NCBI RefSeq assembly: GCF_900100455.1
Contig: NZ_FNCV01000013.1
Coordinates: 1-51,976, forward strand
Direction: 5' to 3'
From: Roseospirillum parvum
GTDB taxonomy: Bacteria > Pseudomonadota > Alphaproteobacteria > Rhodospirillales > Rhodospirillaceae
Length of the DNA: 51,976 nt
The notes beneath the pieces were generated by a model. The model searched no databases, was not told the origin of the DNA, and saw only the letters and a list, made by a program, of their open reading frames with translations. Position numbers and translations under genes: made by a program. The stretch's first letter is position 1. Each line of letters begins with the position of its first letter. This document shows, piece after piece, positions 1 to 13,796 of the stretch.

Positions 1-2
1 CC

Positions 3-95
3 ACCCGCTTCGAAAAGTCGGCACAGAACTTCTTGGCCGCTGTCATGTTGGCTTCAACACGACTCTGGATGCGGGATTATGAGTCCAGAACCTAG
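3..95 (+). CDS. IS5-family-like transposase, C-terminal fragment
   Basis: The frame is open from the window edge to a TAG at 93-95 and encodes about 30 residues containing RFEKSAQNFLAAV. This resembles the usual end of IS5-family transposases (R/Y-E-K-T-A-R-N-F/Y-L-A). The rest of the gene lies outside the window, so completeness cannot be judged. It abuts the leader-distal end of the first CRISPR array, so an insertion sequence may have bounded or truncated the old end of the array. Family assignment rests on a short motif only. Confidence 0.5.
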   Translation, partial: TRFEKSAQNFLAAVMLASTRLWMRDYESRT

Positions 96-125
96 GCTGA
101 GCACGGCAAGCACCGTTAGCAGCGC

Positions 126-3100
126 GCTTCAATGAGGCCGGGGCTTTTGGGCCCCGGGGAGCCTCGCCCTGCTGTCCGAGGCCGCGCCTCGGCCAGGGGC
201 TTCAATGAGGCCGGGGCTTTTGGGCCCCGGGGAGGCCGATCCGCTCCTCACGCCAGCGCATCGATCACCCTCCGCTTCAATGAGGCCGGGGCTTTTGGGC
301 CCCGGGGAGGCCTTCAATCGGGGGGCAGAACTTCACTATGACATTTAGCTTCAATGAGGCCGGGGCTTTTGGGCCCCGGGGAGGTGGGAGTGGGTGCGAG
401 AGCACCAAATGTGGCACATGCTTCAATGAGGCCGGGGCTTTTGGGCCCCGGGGAGAACCCCGGCCCGAAGCGCCGTAACCACGGCCCGAAGGGCGGGCTT
501 CAATGAGGCCGGGGCTTTTGGGCCCCGGGGAGATTTGCCCCCGAGGCCCACCACCGAGCCGATCAACCCGCTTCAATGAGGCCGGGGCTTTTGGGCCCCG
601 GGGAGTCCCTGGACACGACCGGCTGGACGGCCGATACGACGGCTTCAATGAGGCCGGGGCTTTTGGGCCCCGGGGAGCGGCACGTATCTGGTCAAGTGCG
701 TCGACGCGGGAGGCGTCGCTTCAATGAGGCCGGGGCTTTTGGGCCCCGGGGAGGTCCAGCAGACCACCCGGGAGATGCGCCAGAGCCTGAAGCTTCAATG
801 AGGCCGGGGCTTTTGGGCCCCGGGGAGTCGACCAGCATGACGTCCAGGCCGGCCAGCCAGGCCCGCTTCAATGAGGCCGGGGCTTTTGGGCCCCGGGGAG
901 CCGCGTCGGCCCCGCGACTGGCCGACGCCCCCCGATCCGCTTCAATGAGGCCGGGGCTTTTGGGCCCCGGGGAGGGCCGGCCATCTCGGCGCCGAAGGCG
1001 GCCACCTCGAAGCTTCAATGAGGCCGGGGCTTTTGGGCCCCGGGGAGCTGACGGACCCGAACACCCCGCGGCCCGACCGGGTGGACGCTTCAATGAGGCC
1101 GGGGCTTTTGGGCCCCGGGGAGCGGTGGTCCCGCGCGTCGGCCCACAGCAGCGCCAGCCCGCTTCAATGAGGCCGGGGCTTTTGGGCCCCGGGGAGGTCC
1201 GAAAAGAGCGCGTTCAGTCACAAGACTAATCAGTGCTTCAATGAGGCCGGGGCTTTTGGGCCCCGGGGAGGCCGGAACCTCCGGCGCGCCTTCCGGGCGC
1301 AGCGCCAGGGGCTTCAATGAGGCCGGGGCTTTTGGGCCCCGGGGAGGCCTGTGGCAGACCCGGCTCGGCGGGAAACCGAGCCAAAGTCCTTCAATCAGGC
1401 CGGGGCTTTTGGGCCCCGGGGAGGCTGCGCGCCCCGCGTGTCATCCTCGCCGGCATGCGCGCGCCTTCAATGAGGCCGGGGCTTTTGGGCCCCGGGGAGG
1501 CCTCTCCCAGGAGGCGCTGGCCGAGCGGGTCGGCACCTCGCTTCAATGAGGCCGGGGCTTTTGGGCCCCGGGGAGACCTCGGACTCCCGGCCGAGAGCAG
1601 CAAACTTACGGGCGCTTCAATGAGGCCGGGGCTTTTGGGCCCCGGGGAGCTCGGCGGCGGCGACGTTCACCGCAGCCGAGCTACTGGGGCTTCAATGAGG
1701 CCGGGGCTTTTGGGCCCCGGGGAGCCTCCTCCCAGGAAACAGCCCCGTCACCGACAAAGCTGAGCTTCAATGAGGCCGGGGCTTTTGGGCCCCGGGGAGC
1801 TTCTCGCGCACGGGCGATCTCCTCTCTCAGATTCCGCTTCAATGAGGCCGGGGCTTTTGGGCCCCGGGGAGCAGCCGACCCCACGCCAGCTCGGCGGCGC
1901 CAATCCCGGCTTCAATGAGGCCGGGGCTTTTGGGCCCCGGGGAGACCGTGCCCACCGCCACCCAGCCGCGCGTGTAGCCGCCGCTTCAATGAGGCCGGGG
2001 CTTTTGGGCCCCGGGGAGCGCGCCGCCCCATGTGGATGCCCACCAAGCCTCCGGGGCTTCAATGAGGCCGGGGCTTTTGGGCCCCGGGGAGGTGATACAA
2101 ATCGGGTATCCTGCCAACCAACAACCCACGCTTCAATGAGGCCGGGGCTTTTGGGCCCCGGGGAGGTCAACCCGGGCGATCTGGAAAATCTGGATTGCCC
2201 ACGCTTCAATGAGGCCGGGGCTTTTGGGCCCCGGGGAGCCGCCGCCCCCGCCTCGCCATGGCGCTGCTGCTGTGGGAGCTTCAATGAGGCCGGGGCTTTT
2301 GGGCCCCGGGGAGCTCGTATCAGGTCTGGAGAAGCCACGGCGGCTGAACTGCTTCAATGAGGCCGGGGCTTTTGGGCCCCGGGGAGACTGGAGCCAGCCG
2401 GCGATATCGATCCCGAACAGCCAGTGCTTCAATGAGGCCGGGGCTTTTGGGCCCCGGGGAGATACCCGGTGGCGGCGCGCAGCGATTCCAGCCGCGCACC
2501 GCTTCAATGAGGCCGGGGCTTTTGGGCCCCGGGGAGACCTGCGCCTCGCTGAGTTGGAGCGCAACGACTTGGGGCTTCAATGAGGCCGGGGCTTTTGGGC
2601 CCCGGGGAGATCTTCGGAGCATCTACCCATGCACCATTGAGGAAGTGAGGTCGCTTCAATGAGGCCGGGGCTTTTGGGCCCCGGGGAGGAGGTGAGCACC
2701 ACCAACGACGACCCCGGGGGCTCGCGCTTCAATGAGGCCGGGGCTTTTGGGCCCCGGGGAGGAAGAACTGGATGATGAGGATGACTGGGAACTGTACATG
2801 CTTCAATGAGGCCGGGGCTTTTGGGCCCCGGGGAGATTGACACCGGCGACGTTATCCGCTGGCGAGGTGTGGCTTCAATGAGGCCGGGGCTTTTGGGCCC
2901 CGGGGAGGTCCGCGCTCTCGCCAAACGCAATGTCCACACCACCGGAGCTTCAATGAGGCCGGGGCTTTTGGGCCCCGGGGAGGCCGCAGGCCAGCGAGGG
3001 CGCGCGCCGGCGCGCCGCCGCTTCAATGAGGCCGGGGCTTTTGGGCCCCGGGGAGAACCGCGAGCATGAAAGGGGAGTCCCAGAGCGATGGACGCTTCAA

Positions 3101-4154
3101 TGAGGCCGGGGCTTTTGGGCCCCGGGGAGATTTGCCGTGAGCGACTACCTGACGGCCGCGTTGACGATGCTTCAATGAGGCCGGGGCTTTTGGGCCCCGG
3201 GGAGTGCTGTTGTGCCTGAGTGGTCAAATCATCCATCTGAAGCTTCAATGAGGCCGGGGCTTTTGGGCCCCGGGGAGCCAAGCGCACCGGCAAACTGGCC
3301 CGGGCGATCGACAAGCTTCAATGAGGCCGGGGCTTTTGGGCCCCGGGGAGCCAGCACCCGGTCCCCGCGCCACGGCGGGATGATCCCGCTTCAATGAGGC
3401 CGGGGCTTTTGGGCCCCGGGGAGCGCCGATTCCTCGGTCGAGTAGACCTCCGCCGGGCGGTCGCTTCAATGAGGCCGGGGCTTTTGGGCCCCGGGGAGAT
3501 GAGCGGGGTCCATCATGTCGTGTCCGTGAGTGGGGGGCTTCAATGAGGCCGGGGCTTTTGGGCCCCGGGGAGGCCTGGGCCGGGTTGATGCCGAATTCCC
3601 GGTAGATGGCTTCAATGAGGCCGGGGCTTTTGGGCCCCGGGGAGCGGCCTACACGGACGCACGGGAGACTCACGACGTCGCGCTTCAATGAGGCCGGGGC
3701 TTTTGGGCCCCGGGGAGAAGACTTACACCGATGCACGGGAAACGCACGACGTCACGCTTCAATGAGGCCGGGGCTTTTGGGCCCCGGGGAGGCGTGTCGA
3801 GCTTTTTTGCGCACGACAAAACTCCCGGGGCTTCAATGAGGCCGGGGCTTTTGGGCCCCGGGGAGCGTCGATGGGGGGAAGACGGTCACGGGGTGTACTC
3901 GCTTCAATGAGGCCGGGGCTTTTGGGCCCCGGGGAGACGTCGATGGCGGCGACCAGCGGCGCGGCGTACACCTGGCTTCAATGAGGCCGGGGCTTTTGGG
4001 CCCCGGGGAGCCACGTCGGTGTGGATGCGGCGTTCCTGGATGCGGTGCTTCAATGAGGCCGGGGCTTTTGGGCCCCGGGGAGAGCGGGGGGCGTGGCAAG
4101 GGTGGCATCTCCGCCTTGGCTTCAATGAGGCCGGGGCTTTTGGGCCCCGGGGAG
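126..4154 (-). CRISPR. CRISPR array 1 (type I-G), 55 repeats, 54 spacers
   Basis: The 36-bp repeat starts GCTTCAATGAGGCC and ends TTTGGGCCCCGGGGAG on the plus strand; I located 55 copies by eye. Spacers are about 35-40 nt. Nearly all repeats look identical. The copy at 1388 has C for G at its first base plus TCAATCAGG, and the copy at 1464 has C for G at its first base. On the minus strand the repeat ends CATTGAAGC, like the ATTGAAAC 3' end common in type I repeats, so the array is read leftward. The leader is then at 4155-4387, next to cas2, and the newest spacers are on the right. The repeat contains an inverted GGGGCTTTTGGGCCCC segment that can fold as a stem. Confidence 0.98.
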
Positions 4155-4387
4155 AGCCCCTGTGGCAGGGGCTTGATAAGCAAGCAAATTTCCCACCATT
4201 TTCGAGCCCTGACAAGACAGGCTCGTAACGAGAGCCTCCAGGCCCCCGAACGGCGTCGTTTCTCAAGCCACAACCCTTTGATTCACTGTGTTAAAAAGCA
4301 TTCGCGAGCGCTCCCCGAGTCGGCCGCGTCTCCACAGCGCTCGCGGCGGGTCGGCGGGCCGGCCCGACACCCACGGATCATTGCAGC
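4155..4387 (-). promoter_or_regulatory. Leader of CRISPR array 1
   Basis: This 233-bp non-coding stretch lies between the last repeat and the end of cas2. It is the inferred leader because the array reads away from it. Directly against the last repeat is a perfect 8-bp inverted repeat, AGCCCCTG (4155-4162) and CAGGGGCT (4166-4173), with a 3-nt loop. An A/T-richer segment follows (about 4174-4200), with another around 4270-4300. I cannot assign a -10/-35 pair confidently. The hairpin could mark the integration site or fold in the pre-crRNA; its role is inferred from position. Confidence 0.6.
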
Positions 4388-4684
4388 CTATATGATGATC
4401 GGTTTGCGCTCCACCACCTCGATGGTCTTGCCCAGGCTTTCCAGGCGGGGGCGGACCCCGTCGGCCGGCCCCAGGTCGACGATCAGCACGTGGTCGGCGC
4501 CCTCCAGGATCGCCTCGTTCAGGGCGCCGCGCATCTGGACCAGTCGCTTGCGCGACAGCCGGCACTGGAACAGCGACAACTGAAGCCACTCGCCGTAGCC
4601 GTTCATCACCTTGAACACCCGGCGCCAGCGCTTCGGGTCGGCGATGTCGTAGGCGACGATGAACAGGCGTTCGTCCGTGGCCAT
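4388..4684 (-). CDS. cas2: Cas2, type I-G adaptation endoribonuclease-fold protein
   Basis: This 98-residue protein has the Cas2 ferredoxin-like signature: a first strand LFIVAYDIADPKRWRRV with the conserved Asp after the strand, then GYGEWLQLSLFQCRLS, and a final strand with VERKPIII. It is the scaffold that bridges two Cas1 dimers in spacer integration. The ATG at 4684 is chosen because it gives a typical Cas2 length and lies 8 nt after the cas4-cas1 stop; upstream in-frame starts lie inside cas4-cas1. It is the last gene of the operon, with the leader and array downstream in the same orientation. Confidence 0.95.
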   Translation of the reverse strand: MATDERLFIVAYDIADPKRWRRVFKVMNGYGEWLQLSLFQCRLSRKRLVQMRGALNEAILEGADHVLIVDLGPADGVRPRLESLGKTIEVVERKPIII

Positions 4685-4692
4685 GGCGCCAC

Positions 4693-6429
4693 CTACCGGG
4701 GGGTGATCCAGGGGAAGGGGTCGACCTCGCCCATCAGGTGGCGGCACAGCAGCCGGGCCTGCACTTCCAGCAGGCGGCGATAGCTGACCTGATAACCGAA
4801 CACCGGGTGGGTGATTTCCTGCTCCAGCCGGCGTTCGAAGGCGCCGATCAGGGCCTTGCGGGCGGGCGGAGCCATGGCGCATCCGCCGGCCGCATGGACG
4901 AAATCCGCCGGTGTCACCTCGCCGTTGTTGATGACCGTCAGCACGGCGCTGTCGGCGATCAGGGGGCGGTCGGGCTCCATCATGTCCAGGGCCAGGGCCG
5001 GGCGGCCGTGGCGGATGGTGTGATAGAACCCCCGATAGGGATCGAGGCCGACCGCCGACAAGGCGATGTGCCAGGTGCGCACCAACAGGGCATAGGCAAA
5101 CGAGAGCAGGGCGTTGACCGGGTCGGCCGGGGGACGGCGGTTGCGTCGGGTGAAGTCGAAGCGGCCCGGGCCGTCGTCCTTCAGCATCCGGGGAAAGGCC
5201 CGGAAGTAGGTGGCGGCGGCGGCCCCCTCGATGCCCAGCAGGGTGGCGGTGTCGGGGGCGGAGTCGGCCTCGGTGGCCAGCCGCTTGAGGGCGCGCAGGG
5301 GCTCGGCGACGGCCTCGGCGGGGTGGCTGTCGCGGCGGTTGCGCCGCAGCAGGGTGCGGGCGTTGCGCGCCTTGGCGGCGACCAGCCGGCGGGCGAAGGC
5401 CAGCGACCAGGCGTCGTCGAAGGCGCGGCGGTACTGGGCTTCGCGCACCGAGACCGAGCGCTGGCCCAGCCCCACCGTGTGGCCCAGGAACCAGCCGCCG
5501 TGACTGTGCCAGGAAACCGGGATTTCGCGGCGCATCAGCTCGTGCAGGGCCGGCGCGCTGAGCGAGACGTTGCCGAACAGGACCAGTTGGGACACCTCTC
5601 CCAGGCGGGCCTTGACAGGCGCCTCGTCATCAACGGCGATGGTCAGCCGGTCGCCGCTCTTGCCGACCTTGCCGTGACCGGCCTGGACCAGCAGGGGCAG
5701 GGCCTCGGGCCGGCCGGCGGCCAGCGGACGGGGAGCCGGGGTGGTGCCGGCCAGTTGGCCCACCTCGTCGGGCAGGCAGATGCCGACCAGGGCGCAGCGC
5801 GGGCACTTGGGGCTGTCGATCAGCGGCGGTGGCGGGCGCTTCTGGGCGGCCGCCAGACGCAGTCCGCGCACCGCCTCCAGGGCCTGGGCGCGCAAGGCCT
5901 CGTCGAAGGGAATGCGCACCCGCTCGCGGCTGGCCCGGTAGTAGAGGAAGCCCTCCTGGCAGGTATAGCCATGCTCTTCCAGCAGCAGGCCTTGCAGGCA
6001 GACCTGGACGCGCTCCGGATCATAGGCCCCGGCGGCGACGTGGGGACGCTTGCCGCGCTTGGTGTCGACCGGGCTGACGGCGCGCCCCTCGCCGTCTACC
6101 AGATCGATCACCGCCGTGACACCCAGGGTTTCCGAGGACAGGGCGACCGAGCGGGCGTGGATGGGCGCGGTTTCCGCCTCGGGCTCTTCCCCCTCGCCGG
6201 CCTCGGGCAGGTGCCCGCCACCGGCATCCACCCGGCGGTGGACCTGCCGCCCCTCCTCGGTATCGGCGCTGTCGGCCCAGGCGCCGTCGACCCACATCAG
6301 CCAGGCCAGCCGGGGGCAGTAGACGTACTCGTTGACCATGCGCACCGGAACCAGCCCCACCCCGGCCACCGCGTCGGAGGCCTGGCCCGGTGGCGGCAGC
6401 GGTAACTCGGGCTCGGCGTCGCGGCTCAT
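4693..6429 (-). CDS. cas4-cas1: Cas4-Cas1 fusion, spacer acquisition integrase with PAM-processing nuclease
   Basis: The protein has 578 residues. Residues about 30-225 are a Cas4/RecB-like nuclease: NEYVYCPRLAW with Cys38, acids around Asp109 and Asp122 with TKRGK (Lys124), then a Cys cluster at 209, 212 and 218 that with Cys38 would bind an iron-sulfur cluster. Residues about 280-578 are Cas1: LLGIEGAAAATYF gives the catalytic Glu401, and GFYHTIRHGRPALALDMMEPD gives His470 and Asp482/Glu485. A Cas4-Cas1 fusion is a hallmark of type I-G loci. The ATG at 6429 overlaps the csb2 stop (ATGA), indicating translational coupling; the longer upstream frame is a shadow of csb2. Confidence 0.96.
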   Translation of the reverse strand: MSRDAEPELPLPPPGQASDAVAGVGLVPVRMVNEYVYCPRLAWLMWVDGAWADSADTEEGRQVHRRVDAGGGHLPEAGEGEEPEAETAPIHARSVALSSETLGVTAVIDLVDGEGRAVSPVDTKRGKRPHVAAGAYDPERVQVCLQGLLLEEHGYTCQEGFLYYRASRERVRIPFDEALRAQALEAVRGLRLAAAQKRPPPPLIDSPKCPRCALVGICLPDEVGQLAGTTPAPRPLAAGRPEALPLLVQAGHGKVGKSGDRLTIAVDDEAPVKARLGEVSQLVLFGNVSLSAPALHELMRREIPVSWHSHGGWFLGHTVGLGQRSVSVREAQYRRAFDDAWSLAFARRLVAAKARNARTLLRRNRRDSHPAEAVAEPLRALKRLATEADSAPDTATLLGIEGAAAATYFRAFPRMLKDDGPGRFDFTRRNRRPPADPVNALLSFAYALLVRTWHIALSAVGLDPYRGFYHTIRHGRPALALDMMEPDRPLIADSAVLTVINNGEVTPADFVHAAGGCAMAPPARKALIGAFERRLEQEITHPVFGYQVSYRRLLEVQARLLCRHLMGEVDPFPWITPR

Positions 6430-8024
6430 GGGGGGTGGCCGTCGGTCAGCGGCGCGAACAGGCCCAGGCCGAAGTGGCTGGCATAGCCGAGGGCCAGGGG
6501 ACCGCTCAAGGGGACGGGCAAGGTGAGGTCGAGAAAGGCGCCCCGGGTGTCGGGCTGGCGTTCGCCGTGGCGTGATCGGAAGCGGTGGAAGTGGATGGGC
6601 CGCAGGTTCTTGCCGCCGTCCAGGGTGAGGGCGGGGCGCTCGGCGATCTCGACCGCCGCCGCCTGCTCGGCGGTCAGCATCCCCCGGCGGACCAGCAGGC
6701 GGCGCACCTCGGCCGGGTAGCCGCCCTTTTTCAGGTGTCCGGCGGCGAGGAAGGGGGTCAGGCCGGTGAACCGGCGGGCGGTTCCGAACAGCCGGCTGGC
6801 CGGGATGAAGTCGGCCGGGGCACCGAAGCCCTCCAGGGCGAGAGGCCACTCCCGCCCCTGGTCCAGCCACAGCTTGCGCAGGCGGCTCAGGGAGACTTGA
6901 AGCTCCGCGTTGATGCCGCCGGGCAGCCACAGGGTGACGTGGTCGATCCAGCCGTCGTTGTCGGCGTCCTCGGGCAGCCAGAAGGCGTGGGCGTGCTCGG
7001 GGGTGCGCAGGGCCGTGCGGTCGGCGTCGTGGCCGCTGAGGGCGGCCGGGGCGTTCGGGATCTTGCGCCCGGAGTCCGGGTCGATCCGCCAGCCGAAGCG
7101 GCTCATGGCGGCCAGCCGAATCACCTCGGCGATGCGGACAGTGTCCTCGACGCGGGGCCGGGGGCGGCCGGTGAGCACCCAGCGGGCGACGGTGGGGGAG
7201 CCCGCATCGTCGCGCGGGCGGGCCGACCGGGAGGGCCGCCGGCGGGCGGTGGGCGACAGGGGCGGGCGGTTGTAGACCACCTCGCGGGAGGCCGGGGGCC
7301 GGGTCCAGCCGACCTTCTGCAGGTCGCCGGTGTCCAGCGACAGGGCGTCGAGCAGGTCTTCGGGCAGGGTGCCGGCCAGTTCCTTGTCGCGCTTCTTCTC
7401 CAGGGCCCCGGGGGTGGCGGGCTTCTTGCCGGCGGCCTGTTCGGCGGCCCGCAGGCGGTCGCGTTCCTCGGCGTAGCCCGCCGCTGGCAGGGGGACCAGA
7501 AGGCGCACCGGATCGCCGCCCCGGGGTGGTGCGGAGTCGTCCAGGGGATGGCAGTTGGCCCGCTCCACCGGCCAGTCGGTCAGCACCTCGGCCTCGACCC
7601 AGCTTTCCGCGCGGCCCAGATAGCCCAGGCCATCGGCCAGGTCGCGGGCCAGGGCGAGCAACTCCCCGTCCAGGCTGACCCCGGGCCAGGCGGCGACGAT
7701 CACCCCGTCCCGGGGGAGATGGGCGAAGGCGTCGAAGATCAGCGTGGTCTTCACCGGGGCCGGCATGTAGTGGCGGGTGTGGCTGTGCACCGCGTCCTCG
7801 GGGAGTTGGAACACGGGCGGGGTCTCGGCCAGGGCCTCGATCAGGCGGGCCAGGGTGTCGCGCGGCCAGCGCTCGGGGTCGCCCTTGCGCCACCAGGTGG
7901 CGATCAGGGCGCGCAGCAGGCGCCACGGCTCCGGGGGCCAGGCGACGGCGGCCTCGTTGACGTTCCGCCCCCAGGGCGTGGCGTGATAGCGCCCGGCCGG
8001 GAAGCGCAGCATGAGCGCGAACAT
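6426..8024 (-). CDS. csb2: Csb2 (Cas5-Cas6 fusion), crRNA processing and Cascade subunit
   Basis: The 532-residue protein starts MFALMLRFPAGRYHATPWG, a typical RAMP opening for the Csb2/GSU0054 family. The C-terminal half contains IHFHRFRSRHGER, with histidines suited to Cas6-like RNA cleavage, and ends with a glycine-rich LALGYASHFGLGLF segment. In type I-G systems this protein combines the Cas5 role (binding the crRNA 5' handle) with Cas6 processing of the array transcript. It starts 4 nt after the csb1 stop and its stop overlaps the cas4-cas1 start. The catalytic assignment of individual histidines is inferred. Confidence 0.9.
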   Translation of the reverse strand: MFALMLRFPAGRYHATPWGRNVNEAAVAWPPEPWRLLRALIATWWRKGDPERWPRDTLARLIEALAETPPVFQLPEDAVHSHTRHYMPAPVKTTLIFDAFAHLPRDGVIVAAWPGVSLDGELLALARDLADGLGYLGRAESWVEAEVLTDWPVERANCHPLDDSAPPRGGDPVRLLVPLPAAGYAEERDRLRAAEQAAGKKPATPGALEKKRDKELAGTLPEDLLDALSLDTGDLQKVGWTRPPASREVVYNRPPLSPTARRRPSRSARPRDDAGSPTVARWVLTGRPRPRVEDTVRIAEVIRLAAMSRFGWRIDPDSGRKIPNAPAALSGHDADRTALRTPEHAHAFWLPEDADNDGWIDHVTLWLPGGINAELQVSLSRLRKLWLDQGREWPLALEGFGAPADFIPASRLFGTARRFTGLTPFLAAGHLKKGGYPAEVRRLLVRRGMLTAEQAAAVEIAERPALTLDGGKNLRPIHFHRFRSRHGERQPDTRGAFLDLTLPVPLSGPLALGYASHFGLGLFAPLTDGHPP

Positions 8025-8028
8025 GGGG

Positions 8029-11393
<3,365 letters not shown>

Positions 11394-11401
<8 letters not shown>

Positions 11402-13796
11402 CGGGGGTCCCCCTCTGTTCGGCGTCCGAGGCTCGCCAGTCGGCCAGTCGGACCAGGGTTTCCAGCCAGGCCAGCCGGAACGGGCCGTAATGGCCCAGAA
11501 GGGCGCGGGTGCGCTCGCTCCAGCTGGCGCCGGTGGTGTCGTCGCGCCCCAGCTCCATCACCGAGAGGGTGAGCGCGCCCCCTGGCCAGCCTTCCCCGGT
11601 CCCATCGACCGCCGGCAGATGGTCGCCCTCGCGCACCCCCCGGGCGAAACGCAAACCGCCCGGGGCCGGCGGTTCCTTGGGCAGGGCGCGCAGCGACAGC
11701 CTGACCTTGCCGTGGTGGGCGGCGATCAGATAGGCCGCCAGATCGGCCTCGCGCGACCAGTCGTGATGGGCCAGGAAGGCCAGCGCCGAGGCCAGTTCGT
11801 GGCGGAAATAGGGGCGGCCGGCGGTGGGCTCGAAGTGGTCGGACTTGGCCAGCGGCGGGGCCCCCGGGGCGCCGTTGCCCAGGCGCTGCTGGAAGCTGTC
11901 GTGCGCCTTGCCCACGTCGTGCCAGCGGGCGGCGGTGACCACCGCTTGGCGCTCGGCGCCCGAGACCCCCAGCCGGTCGCACAGGGCCTTGGCCTCGGCC
12001 GCCACGTGGTCGAGATGGTCGCCGAGCGCCACCGCCCTGTCGCGCCGGGTGTCGGGATCGGCGTCGGCGCTTTCGCTATCCCCGTAAAGGGGCGCGGGAA
12101 GGGGCGTCACCGCGGCCTTGCTGCCCGGATCGAAGCCCCGCCCCGCGACGTACCCGCCGACCCCGGCATCGACCATCAGCACCAGGCCGGGCCAGGGGGC
12201 GCCGTCGAGGCGCCGCCACCGAAGGGCGCCACGGTCCTTGCCGTCGCCCCGGGCCTGGGGGTCGGCATGCCACGCCGTCTTGCCCTTCAGCCACTTGCGG
12301 GCCTGCCCGATGGGGATGGCGCACAGCTCGTCGCGGCTTGGCGAGGGCTGGGCTTCCAGGGTGCTTTCGGCGTTGGTCCGCCAGAACACCCGGACATCGG
12401 TATCCTCGGCGTCGCGGACATAGGGCGAGATGTCCACGTCAAAGCCGGTCAGGTCGGGGTCGGTGTCGAACAGCTCGATCAGGTCCTTGCGGCGCAGCAC
12501 GCGGCGCACCGGGGTCGGATCGCCGGGCCCGCCCAGGTTCCCCGGAGCGGCGTCCGCGAGTACCACCAGCCGGCTGCGGGCCTGCGCCAGATCGTCCGGC
12601 GCATAGGGGGCGGCAAGGTCCCGGTTTTCACTTTCACCCAGCAGGTCGACCCAGAACACGGGGGCGCCCTCGGCGCTGTATTCGCCGCGCCGGTTGAGCC
12701 GCCCGAAGCGTTGGACCAGCGAGGCCCAGGGGGCCAACTCGGTGACCATCACCGCCGCCGAGAGGTCCACGCCGGCCTCGATCGCCTGGGTGGCGACGAT
12801 GATCACATCGCGGGGGGTTCCGGGTCTGGGCAGGCGGGCCACCAGCCCGGCCCGGTCGGCCGGTCGGAAGCGGGAGTGGATGAGCAGCACTTCCGGCCCT
12901 TCGTCCCGGGAGAGGGCGCCGGCGACGGCCTGGGCCCGGGCCACCGTGTTGACGATGACCAGGGTGGGATGGCCGGACCGGTGCCGGGCCAGCGCCGCCT
13001 CGGCCAGGGCGGCCGGATAGCCCTTGGTGTCTTCGCCCGGGCTGATGTCCAGGCGATGGACCGGCTTGGCGGCGCTCAGGATGGCCCGGCTGCGCGGGGT
13101 GTCGGCATCGCCGGGGAAATCGTCCGGCACCCGCCAGGCCCGGGGCTCTTGCCGGACATCCACCGTGTCCAGCCATCTCGGGTCGAGAGTGGCCGAGACC
13201 CACAGGCTGCGGGTCGGGCGCGGGGTTCCCAGGGCGCGCCGGAAGGCCTCAAGCTGGGTCGAGGTGGGTCGGGCCGCGCCCATCGCCTGGACCTCGTCGA
13301 ACACCCACAGGGCGTCGGCGTGGAGCAGGGCGAAGTCGACCGGCCAGCGGAAACGGCTCATGGCATAGCCGCGCATCAGCGCCCGGCTGAGCAACATGTC
13401 CTGGGTACCGATCAGGACCGCCGGCCGGTCCGGGTGTTCGAACCAGCGAGGTTCATCGACACCCCCCATCAGGACGTGGATGTCCTCGCCTCGTGGCAGA
13501 CCGGGAAACTCGGCCAGGGCCGCCATCCAGCGCCGTGTCGAGTCCGCTGTTTGCTCGACCAGGGTGCGCATCGGCAGGCAATAGACCAGCCGGCGCGGGG
13601 CGGTCGGATCTCCTTGTGCCTGTCGCCACGCCCAGGCCAGCACCACGCCGGCGGTCTTGCCCAGCCCGGTCGGTGCGATCAGTGCTTGGGGCCAATCCAC
13701 GCAGTCGGTCATGGCCAGTTCGGTCTGCCATTGGGCCGGCGTGACCCCCGAGGCGGATCCGTAAGCGGTTCCGAAAAACCCATCGTAGGTCATCAT
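11394..13796 (-). CDS. cas3: Cas3 helicase-nuclease with C-terminal HD domain
   Basis: The 800-residue protein has Walker A APTGLGKT (residues 41-48), a DEVQ box at 167-170, SATLD at 201-205, and later helicase motifs VATQAIEAGVDLS and QRFGRLNRRG. The HD nuclease is C-terminal: AARWHDVGKAHDSF, then RHELASALAFLAHHDWS and AAHHGKVRLS. Helicase-then-HD is the order known for type I-G Cas3, the reverse of most type I systems. It is the first gene of the cas operon. The start is one of two adjacent ATGs (13796 or 13793). Confidence 0.95.

Noticed and set aside
3866-3974. Spacers 3866-3900 and 3937-3974 share CGTCGATGG and GGYGTAC segments, suggesting a second related pair.
   Set aside because: The match breaks in the middle and the translated peptides share only a few positions, so common origin is not supported without a search.
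129-4583. Many 60-250-residue open frames across array 1 with repeated proline/glycine motifs.
   Set aside because: They are translations of the CRISPR repeats; the periodic peptide comes from the 36-bp repeat unit.
6430-7926. A 1077-residue minus-strand frame extending the Cas4-Cas1 gene upstream.
   Set aside because: The extension is Arg/Pro-rich antithetic sequence overlapping csb2; the ATG at 6429 with an ATGA overlap gives the normal fusion length.
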